Positions 1-9,818 of a stretch of 64,000 nt of DNA are shown one piece after another (the stretch's first letter is position 1; every line of letters begins with the position of its first letter). Source of the DNA: Harmothoe impar (Eukaryota > Annelida > Polychaeta > Phyllodocida > Polynoidae); the NCBI GenBank assembly GCA_947462335.1, contig OX381710.1:36455204-36519203 (forward strand). The letters run 5' to 3'. The position numbers were made by a program, and so were the translations under genes. The notes below the pieces were generated by a model that saw nothing but the letters and a program-made list of their open reading frames with translations, was not told the DNA's origin and did no database searches.

Positions 1-1066
1 CTTACTGCTTTACCACTGACACATGTATATGGGGCAACAAGTGTTGGGGAGAATTAGGGGTGGGCTACATCTACAAGAGTTGTATGAATTCATTCCAGAT
101 AGATCGACACAGGGATATCGTATACATAGGATGGCAATAATATAAACCTAGATACTTACAAACAAGAGCTTCCTTTACAGTATAAAATAGACCAAGTAAA
201 AACACTGCAAATTGAGAAAAATAAAGACATTTTCCTCGGAGGGCTGAGGCATTTTGTCGAATGGAGCTTATAATATTATGTTGAGGTGTTGAATACATTC
301 CACGATAACATGGGGTAAAAACTAGATTATAGGCATCAAAACCACGAGGCATCATCGTGGTGGGAAGGCAATCCATGTAGAATTAGAGGGACCTCTTCTT
401 GGGGCTACGACCTCACCTGTAATCAATCAATGGACCTCATCTAAGCCATTTAATTGCCTCTGATAGGGCTAAAAACAACTCCCAACTTTCCCGAACATCC
501 ATACCATCCCTAGATTCTATTTGGAATATGATCACCAAAAGACCAAAAGAACAGAATGGAGTAGCACATGGCACCCCATTATGGCTAGACCAAGCAGCGA
601 CAAGGGGAGGGCTTTGTGCAGGGACATTGCATGCATTGAAGATGAAGCACAGAGAGGCTTTCCTCGGCGAAATGCAGTCTCCAATCAGGCATTGAATAAT
701 TGACAAGCGATGCTAGATCTTCATAGAAAAGGGATAGACTGAGTGTGAAATGACTTTTGTCCTGGGGACCCTCTGTAGAGAGCCTCATAAATAATAGGGA
801 TTCATTGCCCCTACATTTTCCAGACACGTCCTTCTGCTGCTGTTCAGATATCCTATTTCCATATTTCTATCAGCTGCAGTGGATTATAGCCGTGATTCAA
901 GTCGCACACCTTTGAGAGTTGAGTCACATTAATTTATGATGCCTAGCAAAGAAAATGAATAAAGTTAATGCATCTCATGTCTATAAGTATACTCCATTAG
1001 TGAGATACTTGCTGTTCTGACCTCCCACCTACTAGTGGGCGTGAGCTGTTAAGCCCCGGGCCGCCG
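1..1066. other. Non-coding stretch, no gene recognised
   Basis: Only short overlapping frames on both strands, without domain-like composition or convincing splice sites. Nothing repetitive is shared with the rest of the window. Confidence 0.5.
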
Positions 1067-1129
1067 TATATAAAGGGCCGAGTATCTGTCATGCCTGCAC
1101 ACTGACAGTAATTTCTATATGCATTTAAG
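1067..1129 (+). promoter_or_regulatory. Possible TATA promoter with short leader exon
   Basis: TATATAAAG at 1067-1075 sits in a GC-rich context, so a start site would fall near 1095-1105. A consensus-like 5' splice site, AAG|GTGAGC, follows at 1129/1130. Together they resemble a core promoter with a short non-coding first exon on the plus strand. A TATA word plus a donor arises by chance fairly often in 64 kb, so this is a candidate only. Confidence 0.3.
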
Positions 1130-1173
1130 GTGAGCTGGACCACTGTAAAGTTGCACTTGGACGTGTTGACATC

Positions 1174-1293
1174 ATGTTTACAACAGCACAGGGGGTTGAT
1201 CCTTTTAGCAGGCGATTACAAGGAGGCAATGTCTCCAGCCACAATCTATATGCACGCTCCTCCAGGCCGGCTTCTGACGGCCGCCAGATTAAG
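1174..1293 (+). CDS. Possible 40-codon first coding exon, unknown product
   Basis: An ATG about 75 nt downstream of the predicted start site opens 40 codons that end exactly at AAG|GTAATC, a plausible phase-0 donor. The peptide starts MFTTAQGVDPFSRRLQGG and is polar and basic. I do not recognise the family. The frame runs on past the donor to a stop at 1354-1356, so an unspliced 60-aa frame is equally possible. The Ngaro insertion begins 480 bp downstream and would lie in the following intron if this is a real gene. Confidence 0.22.
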
Positions 1294-1773
1294 GTAATCT
1301 GTTGGGGGATATCCCAGGGTAAATCAGCACTGTTAATCCCTCCCCCACAGCGCTGAGCTACAGGCTGACTGTGATAAGGCGGCAGGGTTTATGTTTGCTG
1401 GCTGCTGCTTTATCACACAGTCAGTGGTGGGTCTGTATGTATGGGACGTAATGCAGTGTCTCTGTGGCCGTCATCAGTGTTAATGCCTACAGTAATGGTC
1501 TCCTGTATCTGTCAGCATCTGTGGATCCTTAAGTGCCTGCTGTACATTTCTCACACTGCTGCTTAGATTCACCTTCTTTAGAACTGCTGTATCAGATACT
1601 GGGAGGTCTGGGATTAGTCTGCTTGCTACCCTGGCTTTGTCAGTCGTCTTGTGGGATATGTCCTGTTACATGTCTTTCTGAATATACATCTACTTCTAGT
1701 ATTAGATGCAGTTATCTACACTTTATTACAGATGGCTTATTTTGAAAAAAACGTCTGAATTTTATATGTCTCA
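1294..1773. other. Non-coding left flank of the Ngaro insertion
   Basis: No gene seen. The last bases before the element read ATGTCTCA and are followed directly by the ATTAT shared by the element's junctions. Confidence 0.5.
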
Positions 1774-1933
1774 ATTATCTGTCATTTGAGAATGGCAGCG
1801 TAATGGCTCAAGGCTGGCGGGAAACACTAGCGCCACCCACGGGACGCTCATACACTATCTTACTCGCCGGTAACCAGCGGACTCTTCCACTTCCGCCCAC
1901 TACAATTAACACGCCAGGCGTTTCATTTTTATT
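1774..1933 (+). repeat. Ngaro A1 split direct repeat (160 bp)
   Basis: Repeated without visible difference at 6943-7102 (offset 5169). It is the left end of the element and probably contains its promoter. It starts ATTATCTGTC. Confidence 0.9.
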
Positions 1934-1983
1934 GTCGTCATTAAGTTCCTATTTTAACTGTGATTACCACCACAGTTTGCATC

Positions 1984-3552
1984 ATGCCTGGCGCAAAGGG
2001 TACCAGTAAGACTCCGAAGAGTAAGTGGACAACTTCAGAGCTCTCGGACAAAGTGATCGGCATTACGGGCCGTATGGATGGCATTGAGTCCACCGTCGCT
2101 GAGGTCAAATTGACAGCAACGAGTATCCTTGAAAGGATCAACGCTGCATTCCCGGCGCCAGCCCCTGCCATCACCGCCGCTGTCACCTCTCCAGCTCCAC
2201 AGCAACTGTCAGCCGGAGGTAAGGTTGCCACACGGGCTTCTAGTAGGCGGACTACACCCTATGATCGTCCACAGGTTACTCCTGTCACGTCCACGGCCCC
2301 TACGGTCGTGCTCGCCAACCCGGTTGTGACTCCACAGCTGACGGCGGCGAGTGCCCCCGTGTCAACAGTGACCGCGTCTGACCAGGCGTCGCTGTCAACG
2401 GCTGTCACCACCGCTGTAGGGCCGCTGTCAACCACTCCCGCGGCCGCTCCGCCACCGCTGTCACTCCCGGCCCCTGTCACTGCGCCTGTCACACAGCCGC
2501 CTGTGACTACTTCGATGCCGGCCGCTACCTACAATGCTGCCACTCATCTCCCCCTGCCTGCAGCTACATTCTCTGCGGGAGACCATCCTCCTACCAACTT
2601 CATGTACCAGCCCCGCCTGCACTCACAGCAACAGGCGGTGCAGACACAGGCCGTGCCCCAGTACATGCCAGCACTCAACATCCCACTAGACCTGCGACCC
2701 ACTGCCGTCCCGGTTAACCCTGACCCCGCAGTAACCATGCGTGTTCAGGCTCTACTTGATACAGCTCAGCATATCAGCGGAGTCAAGGGTAAGCGCACAC
2801 ACCCCCACGATTATGTTACACGTGGGCCTACCCGATCCAAAACGTCCCTAGCTTCATTAGATATTGCTGAATATTTGTATGGCCTCCAACGTCTCGCCCT
2901 CGACGATAAGACCCCCTCTACTGATAGGCCCAAGATCCTTCATCACATGAATCAGGTAATCATGGACGCCAAGGATTATGACTGGGAGCAGGTGAGAGAG
3001 TGGTCGGAGGAGACTCTGTCCGGCGTGGCTGATGGCGCCATCCGCTGGTCCGACCCTCTCGATCCCTCCTGGTCTGATCCTACCATCGCCGCCCTCAGAT
3101 CAGAGCTGTCGCATTTTAAAACCGGCCGCTTATACCCCACACTACGTTCAGTTATGGTCGCAGCAGAACATGCCTCTGCTCGAGCCACAGCCAGAGCTGC
3201 TCGTGCCACTCAAGATGCATCTTACTCACTACCAGCTGCTGCAGCAGGGAGCGCTCATGTCGCCCCATCCAACCCCACCCCAGCCTATCCACAACAGCCT
3301 AAAGGTCCATCCACCTCCATCAATAGGCCCAAGCGACGTGCCCCATCTACTGCAGGCCGTCAAGATATTGTATGCGAGGCTTACAATTCCCCTGCTGGTT
3401 GCCCCAAGGAGGACGGGCACTTAGTGGGCACAGTACAACATGGTCACCACTGTAGTTGGTGCCGATCCACCCTCCAGCTTGTTCACTCACATCCCTACAA
3501 CATGTGCAACATAAAAGCTAACTACCGGGGACCAGCCTCCTTTCGGTCATAG
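1984..3552 (+). CDS. gag: Ngaro ORF1, Gag-like protein (522 aa)
   Basis: Gag-like structural protein expected to package element RNA in the cytoplasm. I start at the ATG at 1984 (ATCATGC, A at -3); the frame is open slightly upstream to 1960 but only from a GTG. Residues about 1-30 are basic and polar, about 50-250 are very rich in Pro, Thr, Ala and Val (low complexity), and about 270-400 form a more ordered, helix-like region. The C-terminus (about residues 464-508) holds a Cys/His cluster with the order C, C, H, HHCSWC, H, H, C, like the zinc-binding knuckle of DIRS/Ngaro Gag proteins. ORF2 starts 34 nt after the stop in the next frame. No frame damage seen. Confidence 0.85.
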   Translation: MPGAKGTSKTPKSKWTTSELSDKVIGITGRMDGIESTVAEVKLTATSILERINAAFPAPAPAITAAVTSPAPQQLSAGGKVATRASSRRTTPYDRPQVTPVTSTAPTVVLANPVVTPQLTAASAPVSTVTASDQASLSTAVTTAVGPLSTTPAAAPPPLSLPAPVTAPVTQPPVTTSMPAATYNAATHLPLPAATFSAGDHPPTNFMYQPRLHSQQQAVQTQAVPQYMPALNIPLDLRPTAVPVNPDPAVTMRVQALLDTAQHISGVKGKRTHPHDYVTRGPTRSKTSLASLDIAEYLYGLQRLALDDKTPSTDRPKILHHMNQVIMDAKDYDWEQVREWSEETLSGVADGAIRWSDPLDPSWSDPTIAALRSELSHFKTGRLYPTLRSVMVAAEHASARATARAARATQDASYSLPAAAAGSAHVAPSNPTPAYPQQPKGPSTSINRPKRRAPSTAGRQDIVCEAYNSPAGCPKEDGHLVGTVQHGHHCSWCRSTLQLVHSHPYNMCNIKANYRGPASFRS

Positions 3553-3586
3553 GCCGGATCAGACCGGCCTCACCTATAACACTCTG

Positions 3587-5683
3587 ATGTCTGACCCGGC
3601 TCGTCCCTGGACTTCCCCTACCCACGCCACGCTGCCAACAGCTACCATGGGTCTGGACTCTACTACTCTACGTCACAGCCTGACTACTACTCATAGTCAA
3701 CCTGTCGCGTTACATGTAGCTCCCATGAGACCATGTGATCTCAAAACACTGGAGGATCCCACCTGTAGGCCCACCTCCTCCTGCCTCATCGACACATCTG
3801 AGGCGGCCTTTACTACACCACCCCCCATGGGAGCCGGGCACGGTGATGTTAGTTCTACACAGCCAGTTACACTGCCTGATGTCCCCTCCTCTGGTACACC
3901 GGAGGGATTATGTGACTATGACCCAGTACTCGGGGAGACACCTCCTCCAGGTCCTACACCATACCAGTATGCGCCCATAAAAGACTCATTCTGGCCGGTA
4001 CTTGACCCACCCCAATGGGTTAATTTCCCCATCTATGCTCGCCTATATGATAGCGTCAGGCGCTCCAAGTTACCCAACCACCTAGGGTGCCAGCTTACTC
4101 TTCCTATGGCATTGAAACTGGACAGATGGGACACATTACTGGTGGACTATCACGACCAAGAACTACTGAGATACCTCAGATACGGATGGCCGGTGGGGTA
4201 TACAGCCCCCACCCCTCCCCCTTCCAACAACACCAATCATGACACAGCCGACAAATATGCCTCACATGTTCAGTCATATATAGACAAAGAACTTTCACTT
4301 GGCGGCCTACTGGGACCCTTTACGGCCCCGCCCTTCATACCGTGGACTAATACCGCCCCGTTAATGACCACCCCCAAGAAAGACTCTGCAGATCGCCGCA
4401 TTGTTATAGACCTCTCCTACCCTGATGGTCAGGGCGTCAACGGTGGTATTACTAAACACTGCTTGGAGGGCAAGCTCCGTCCCTACACCCTTCCCTCGGT
4501 GGAAGATTTGGTGACTAAAGTCAAACTGCTCGGCCCCTCCTGCTACTTATGGAAGGGCGACCTCTCCAGGGCTTATCACCAATGGAGGACGGACCCAGGA
4601 GACCTCCCCCTCCTGGGCATGAAGTTTAACAACCTATATTACATAGACTTATGCCCATCATTCGGAGCCCGGTTGTCATCGTCGGCGTGCCAACGCACCA
4701 CGAATGCTGTTGTCCACCTATTAGGCAAGTCTGGACACTGGTCATTGGCCTATCTAGATGATTTTTGCGGCGCCGCCAGCACCCTGGAGGAAGCTGAGTC
4801 AGCTTACCAAGCCTTCCTGGACCTGTATCAGGATCTCGGCCTGCAATTATCTCCCAAAAAGTGTCAGCCTCCTTCCCACAACATGGAATGGCTAGGGTTC
4901 CAGTTCGACACTACCACCATGACACTCACTGTCCCTGACCCAAAGCTCGCGGATATAGAGAAGGAGTGCTCTGACTGGTCTGTCAAAAAGTTCTCCTCTA
5001 CCAAAGAGATACAGTCCCTAGTCGGCAAGATAGTCCATGTATCAAAGTGTATACCTGCGGCACGTAAATTTATCTGCCGCATCCTACAAACATTGAGATG
5101 CGCCCCGGAAAGAGGCCCTGTGTTCCTGACGACTGCCTTCAAATTGGATGTGAAATGGTTTTACCATTATGCCAGACTCAGTAACGGACTCCACTTCTTG
5201 GAGCCACCCCCTCATGACTTGGTCATAGAGTGCGACTCCACCCTCACTGGAGGAGGTGGCAACTCCCACACCAAGTACTATTCCATCCAGTACACACAAC
5301 AACTGAAAGAAAAATTCCCCCTCATTGTCCACCTTGAGGCGGTGAACTTAGTGACGGCCTACCGCTCACTCCTACCACAAGTCTCTGCTGGCTTCTCCAT
5401 CCTTATCTACACTGACAATATGGCATCAAGCCATGCCCTACAAAGTGGAAAAGCCACAGACCCCATACTTGCGACCTGCGCCCGACAGCTCTGGTTAGAG
5501 GCGGCTAAACATGACCACAGGGTCACCATCAAGCATAAGAGGGGTGAAGACCTCCCTCTCGCTGACGCCCTCAGTCGTCAGCATGTTCACTCCAAAAGAG
5601 TGTACTCTGCTGCTGAGGTCAAGAGACGTGGACTCCTGCGAGTCCCACCTCTCTTACCTCTACCCCTGTTTGATCCAATCTGA
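3587..5683 (+). CDS. pol: Ngaro ORF2, reverse transcriptase-RNase H (698 aa)
   Basis: Copies element RNA into cDNA and degrades the RNA strand. Residues 1-125 are a Pro/Thr-rich linker. A DIRS-type N-terminal region (LLVDYHDQELLRYLRYGWPVG) precedes the RT. RT motifs: RRIVIDLSYPDG; KGDLSRAYHQ with the first catalytic Asp at D325; AYLDDF with Y389, L390, D391, D392. RNase H follows with the acidic set D550 (ECDST), E584 (HLEAVNL), D610 (YTDNMASS) and D660 (LADALSR). All catalytic residues are present and the frame is intact. It ends at a TGA at 5681-5683; the recombinase frame continues in the same phase directly after it, which suggests readthrough or a once-fused polyprotein. There is no DDE integrase domain. 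Confidence 0.93.
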   Translation: MSDPARPWTSPTHATLPTATMGLDSTTLRHSLTTTHSQPVALHVAPMRPCDLKTLEDPTCRPTSSCLIDTSEAAFTTPPPMGAGHGDVSSTQPVTLPDVPSSGTPEGLCDYDPVLGETPPPGPTPYQYAPIKDSFWPVLDPPQWVNFPIYARLYDSVRRSKLPNHLGCQLTLPMALKLDRWDTLLVDYHDQELLRYLRYGWPVGYTAPTPPPSNNTNHDTADKYASHVQSYIDKELSLGGLLGPFTAPPFIPWTNTAPLMTTPKKDSADRRIVIDLSYPDGQGVNGGITKHCLEGKLRPYTLPSVEDLVTKVKLLGPSCYLWKGDLSRAYHQWRTDPGDLPLLGMKFNNLYYIDLCPSFGARLSSSACQRTTNAVVHLLGKSGHWSLAYLDDFCGAASTLEEAESAYQAFLDLYQDLGLQLSPKKCQPPSHNMEWLGFQFDTTTMTLTVPDPKLADIEKECSDWSVKKFSSTKEIQSLVGKIVHVSKCIPAARKFICRILQTLRCAPERGPVFLTTAFKLDVKWFYHYARLSNGLHFLEPPPHDLVIECDSTLTGGGGNSHTKYYSIQYTQQLKEKFPLIVHLEAVNLVTAYRSLLPQVSAGFSILIYTDNMASSHALQSGKATDPILATCARQLWLEAAKHDHRVTIKHKRGEDLPLADALSRQHVHSKRVYSAAEVKRRGLLRVPPLLPLPLFDPI

Positions 5684-6580
5684 TCTATTTCAGATTGCCC
5701 TTTAGGCTTACAGACCATCCAGTCCTTCAATGCCTCGACTACTGATGCTTCTAAAAACAATCTACTCAGGCAGGCTACATGTTACCTGACCTTCGCTATA
5801 TACTATGGCGTTAATGTGTTATCTCCGTCCATACCTGACGCTGCCATGTACCTCCAGTACCTTGCAAACTCCTTGGCAGCTCCAGGTTCACGTCGTAACT
5901 ACCTCAGCGGGGCTCGCAGGTGGATACAATCTAGAGGCGGTGACTATTCTGCATTCTCCTCACCTGAGGCCACTGCAGTGTACAAAGGAGGACTAGTCAC
6001 ACGCCCTCACACGCCTACTCCAGCACCTGCGCTCACCCCCTCTGACCTAACCTTAGTGTGCCAGTACCTGGACTCTATCCCCTACGCAGCACCCATCAAA
6101 GCTGCCCTCTGCCTAGGCTACTTTGCCTTCCTACGGGCTTCCAACCTGTTGTCCCCAACTGTCACCCTGTGGGCAGGTCCTCACACACTAACTCGAGGTG
6201 ATGTTATCAGTCACCCCTCTGGTCTTACGGTAATTCTACGGTCCTCTAAGACAATTCGCTCATCATCTACTCCAGTACCACTCTCACTGCCCAGGATCCC
6301 CGGGGCACCAGCTTGCCCCGCCACTGCCTGGGACCACTATGTGTCCCTCCTACCCACTCATCCAGGGGCCCCAGCCTTTACACTCTGTAGTGGCAAGCCC
6401 CTTACTCCAGGAGTGTTCAATGACATCATCCGCCATGCCCTGGTTGCCCTCGGCTGTCCTTATGGACATCGCTTCTCTGGTCACTCTCTACGCCGTGGTG
6501 GCAGTCAGGCCGCAGTGAGCAGTGGTGCAGACAGACTAGACGTTACTACACATGGGACCTGGTCGTCCCGGCTGGGATGA
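5684..6580 (+). CDS. Ngaro tyrosine recombinase, frame broken before the catalytic Tyr
   Basis: Would integrate the circular cDNA. The frame is open from directly after the ORF2 stop, in the same phase. It has no ATG before a GTG at 5816, so I mark the whole open frame. The first about 75 codons look like the helical core-binding (SAM-like) domain, with motifs such as LLRQATCYLTFA and APGSRRNYLSGARRW. The catalytic domain shows Arg I in FLRASNLL (codon at 6134), HSLR (His at 6482, Arg at 6491) and the later His in THGTW (6551). A TGA ends the frame at 6580. The Tyr-containing C-terminal segment (Tyr codon at 6586-6588) is open in a different frame to a TAA at 6646-6648. The frames differ by a 1-nt shift. 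Either this copy is inactive or the base is a sequence error. Confidence 0.85.
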   Translation, partial: SISDCPLGLQTIQSFNASTTDASKNNLLRQATCYLTFAIYYGVNVLSPSIPDAAMYLQYLANSLAAPGSRRNYLSGARRWIQSRGGDYSAFSSPEATAVYKGGLVTRPHTPTPAPALTPSDLTLVCQYLDSIPYAAPIKAALCLGYFAFLRASNLLSPTVTLWAGPHTLTRGDVISHPSGLTVILRSSKTIRSSSTPVPLSLPRIPGAPACPATAWDHYVSLLPTHPGAPAFTLCSGKPLTPGVFNDIIRHALVALGCPYGHRFSGHSLRRGGSQAAVSSGADRLDVTTHGTWSSRLG

Positions 6581-6642
6581 AACCCTACGTGCCTTCACCT
6601 AAGTCCATACGTGTAGCCAACTCATTGGCTTCCCTTTTTGCC

Positions 6643-6947
6643 TCATAATCTGGACTAAGATTCAACACGGATCTCGTATACTACATGTATAACCTATGGA
6701 CTACTCATATGTATTTCTTGTTGTCATGGTTACCAACCAAAATATATATCTCAAGGGTTTCACTATACTACTATGTGTTCATCGATATCATATATTCATA
6801 AACTACAGGCCAAGTTGTCAGGCCTTAATTTATTTTATTTCTTCTACTTCACATACACATGTATTATCCTGTACTACTACCGTATTACATTGTTCATTCA
6901 GGATTAAAAATCCATTGTATTTTACTCGCTTGTCTTGTTGTCATTAT
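6643..6947 (+). repeat. Ngaro B1 split direct repeat (305 bp)
   Basis: Matches 7165-7469 with offset 522 and no difference seen. It overlaps the start of A2 by the five bases ATTAT (6943-6947). It also carries the last bases of the YR reading frame. Confidence 0.88.
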
Positions 6948-7102
6948 CTGTCATTTGAGAATGGCAGCGTAATGGCTCAAGGCTGGCGGGAAACACTAGC
7001 GCCACCCACGGGACGCTCATACACTATCTTACTCGCCGGTAACCAGCGGACTCTTCCACTTCCGCCCACTACAATTAACACGCCAGGCGTTTCATTTTTA
7101 TT
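6943..7102 (+). repeat. Ngaro A2 split direct repeat (160 bp)
   Basis: Second copy of A1, placed directly after B1 as in Ngaro elements. The 62-bp stretch 7103-7164 between A2 and B2 is unique in the window. Confidence 0.88.
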
Positions 7103-7164
7103 CCCTCCCAACCCACACCTGTTTTATGGGGTTTATCCTACCACACAACGTGTGCCTCGGACAA

Positions 7165-7469
7165 TCATAATCTGGACTAAGATTCAACACGGATCTCGTA
7201 TACTACATGTATAACCTATGGACTACTCATATGTATTTCTTGTTGTCATGGTTACCAACCAAAATATATATCTCAAGGGTTTCACTATACTACTATGTGT
7301 TCATCGATATCATATATTCATAAACTACAGGCCAAGTTGTCAGGCCTTAATTTATTTTATTTCTTCTACTTCACATACACATGTATTATCCTGTACTACT
7401 ACCGTATTACATTGTTCATTCAGGATTAAAAATCCATTGTATTTTACTCGCTTGTCTTGTTGTCATTAT
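7165..7469 (+). repeat. Ngaro B2 split direct repeat, right end
   Basis: Second copy of B1. It ends in CATTAT; host sequence AGATATAATATG follows. Confidence 0.88.
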
Positions 7470-7922
7470 AGATATAATATGACGTAAATAGGTGGTGAAT
7501 AGAGTACATGACTTTATGAATCCAGGATACATTTTGAGACCAACTTTCTTATAGTTGAACCTCTCTGACACAGCAAATACTGTTACTCGACAACAGGGGT
7601 CGATTACTTTCTTCTCATGTGGCCTTGGATACCGCCAAGGTCGTCACCAAGGTCAAGTAGATTTGTTTGTGAAGTCGGCCTCACGTAGAGCATCCCCGGG
7701 GAACCTGTAAGAGGAACCGATGCCCAAGAGCAAGGTCATGAAGGTCAACCAAGGGTCACCACAGGGCACCTCAGGTACAACCTCAAGGTCGACTGGAGGT
7801 CATCTGGTTGATGCTCCTGTGGGGCTATAGGAAGATATTGAGGGTGAAGCCAATATGCGTGGCTAGCGTCTAGATTGGCTTACTACTTGATTCGTTTTGT
7901 CTCTATCAGTCCCCTATACCAC
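7470..7922. other. Non-coding flank with nuclear-receptor half-sites
   Basis: No gene seen. The middle of the stretch is unusually rich in AGGTCA-like hexamers, annotated separately. Confidence 0.5.
7634..7802. promoter_or_regulatory. Cluster of AGGTCA half-sites with a DR3
   Basis: At least six AAGGTC/AGGTCA-type hexamers occur in about 170 bp. Two of them, 7733-7738 and 7742-7747, form a direct repeat spaced by 3 bp (DR3), the arrangement bound by VDR/RXR-type receptors. The matches are seen in the sequence; function is inferred. A similar cluster lies at 28.77 kb. Confidence 0.35.
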
Positions 7923-8078
7923 TAACCCTTTAAGGGCCGCATGATGCTTTAATGCACCAGGTCGACACTGCGGGTTTGATAACTCCCAACAAGTCGATAT
8001 GATGCATGCATTCACTAACTCACCAGGGCGGTAAAGAGCATGATACATTAATGCACCCTGCGGCCCTTATAGGGTTAA
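7923..8078. mobile_element. TTAA-flanked MITE family, copy 1
   Basis: 156 bp with inverted ends: CCCTTTAAGGGCCGCAT at the left and GCGGCCCTTATAGGGTTAA at the right. The flanking words are CTAA/TTAA, consistent with a TTAA-targeting (piggyBac-like) non-autonomous element. Confidence 0.7.
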
Positions 8079-8494
8079 AGGCTCCTGACTGAGTTGCTCG
8101 TTGGCGGCGTATTGACCCAGGCGTCCTGGAGCTGCTCAGTGGTGAGCGAGCAGGACGAGTCCCTATGAGACAATCAGGAGCGCCAACAGCGGGGATTTCA
8201 AAGAGGAGTATATTGCGGCCGAGGCGTGGGAACAGCGCCCCCGGCCGGCCCGACAGGCAGTGATGTATCTGAGCACCCTCCCCGGTCACCCCTCACCCCC
8301 CTGACCGGTCAGTGTCTCTATTGATCCCCGTGTCCGGGTGAGCGCCCACAGCCCTGCCCTGACTGGGCATCTCTACGTGCCCACCCACCCAACCCGCCGT
8401 CAGGGATAAATCTGACTGCAGCTGGAGGCAAGGCTGACTGCCTGATCTGCTGCAGGGCTGGTGGCCTGAGGGCTGGGGGAAGAGCAAGGTGGGT

Positions 8495-8511
8495 GGGGGG
8501 GGGGGGGGGGG
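8495..8511 (+). repeat. Poly-G tract
   Basis: An uninterrupted run of about 17 G after GGTGGGT, followed by CGGGG. It could form a G-quadruplex. Confidence 0.85.
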
Positions 8512-9105
8512 CGGGGTAGCGGGCAGACAGTTGGGCTTGGATATTTGTAAACTGATTGTACCGAACGTGAGCGTGTCCATGCGATTTTCATTTTCTGTTC
8601 AGTCGGTAGGGCTGATACATGATTGTAACAACATCAGATGTGTTCAACTACAATGTACCACTGTGGGTGGATAGGTGTTAGTATGATCTGAGATTGGAAT
8701 TGCGGACCACTTTGCCCAACAGATGTAGTCAACGGATCTAGTATATCAATATAGTAAATGCCAATAATGTTAGTAATATTTGATGTTCGCTGCATGGGCT
8801 GACCATCTTCAAGTTGAGACAGGTAGTTTTTGAAAATGGTGTCAAGTACCATCCAGGTGACTGACCATCCAGGTGACAAATCGCCGTGCAGGTTGTGGTC
8901 AGAGGTAGCCACCTTACTCCCTGGACTGACCATTCAAAGGTCAGCTTGTTTTGGAGAGAGAAAACCTGGTCATAGATGCTCCCAGTTTGATATTTCAATC
9001 CTACTTTCAATCTCCTCATAGCCTCCTGATAAGCAGACCGCAGTGAGCCTTATTAGGGTGTGGTCATTATTTGGACAGCGGAGGGAAAGGTGGGGATTCA
9101 GCCCT

Positions 9106-9139
9106 GTTTAACCAATGAGTATATACTCATTGGTTTAAC
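9106..9139. repeat. Palindrome with two CCAAT boxes
   Basis: GTTTAACCAATGAG on the left mirrors CTCATTGGTTTAAC on the right around a TATATA-like centre. It would form a hairpin or cruciform and places CCAAT boxes on both strands. Confidence 0.7.
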
Positions 9140-9818
9140 AAAGAAAGATTCTAAGGGAATTCACCTGAATACCATATACCGGTAGTCTGTAGGGTATGAC
9201 ATTGTGTGTACTGAGGTACATATGGGTGTTGGCACTAAGTGCATATCATTATACATATTTCTAGGGGTTTGATTGTACAGAGAGGACACAGTAGATGGTA
9301 AAAGAGAGACAGTACATGGGTTGTAGGATACAAGGGTGGAACTAGATTGTAGGGAGGGCTAGGAGCCTGTCCAATGAAGTAACTCACCTCAAAGGGTTAT
9401 ACAAAATGTAGAAGAAAATGTAAACTGTTCAATCTCCTCCTCCTCCTGGGTCTTCACATATCGGTCGTTTAAGAGACACTTTTCTTTCAAGGTAAGGGGC
9501 AATTTAACTTTTATTCTGTATATGGTAGTAAAGGGGAAAAAAACCACCACGTCACTGTCAGGTAGAGCAGGATTGTCCAGGATTACAGGAGTGGCAGAGG
9601 GCGCGGAACCGCAGCGCCAAACTCCTGAGCAGACGACAATCCTGTTGTCTGCGCAGCCGCACTTGAAGACACATAAATCCTGGTCACGTGAGTGGGCACC
9701 CCTTATTGACCATTACCCAACTAAGAGCGTGGGTTTCATTTTATTTATCCCTTTCCAACGTGACAAGATTATTGGAAGATTCGATATTGAACGATCTGAA
9801 ATCTCTTTCCGATTGATG

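Larger units (their letters stand above)
1774..7469 (+). mobile_element. Ngaro-type DIRS-order retrotransposon, 5.7 kb
   Basis: The structure is A1 (1774-1933), gag, RT/RNase H, YR, B1 (6643-6947), A2 (6943-7102), a 62-bp spacer, then B2 (7165-7469). Split direct repeats in the order A1-ORFs-B1-A2-B2, an RT with YLDD, an RNase H and a tyrosine recombinase in place of a DDE integrase define Ngaro elements within the DIRS order. These are thought to replicate through a circular intermediate that the YR inserts. There are no LTRs and no target-site duplication, as expected. A1/A2 and B1/B2 look identical by eye, implying a very recent insertion. All genes are on the plus strand. The only obvious lesion is a frame break near the end of the YR. 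Confidence 0.93.
8079..9818. other. Non-coding stretch, no gene recognised
   Basis: The first 450 bp are GC-rich with a GAGCTGCTC word at 8129, then a poly-G run. Short frames on both strands lack coding character. A 34-bp palindrome lies at 9106-9139. Confidence 0.45.

Noticed and set aside
1941..2738. Minus-strand frames opposite gag
   Set aside because: Shadows of the GC-rich gag coding sequence.
1774..7469. Possibility that the element is an LTR retrovirus-like provirus
   Set aside because: There are no LTRs, protease or DDE integrase; it has split direct repeats and a tyrosine recombinase.
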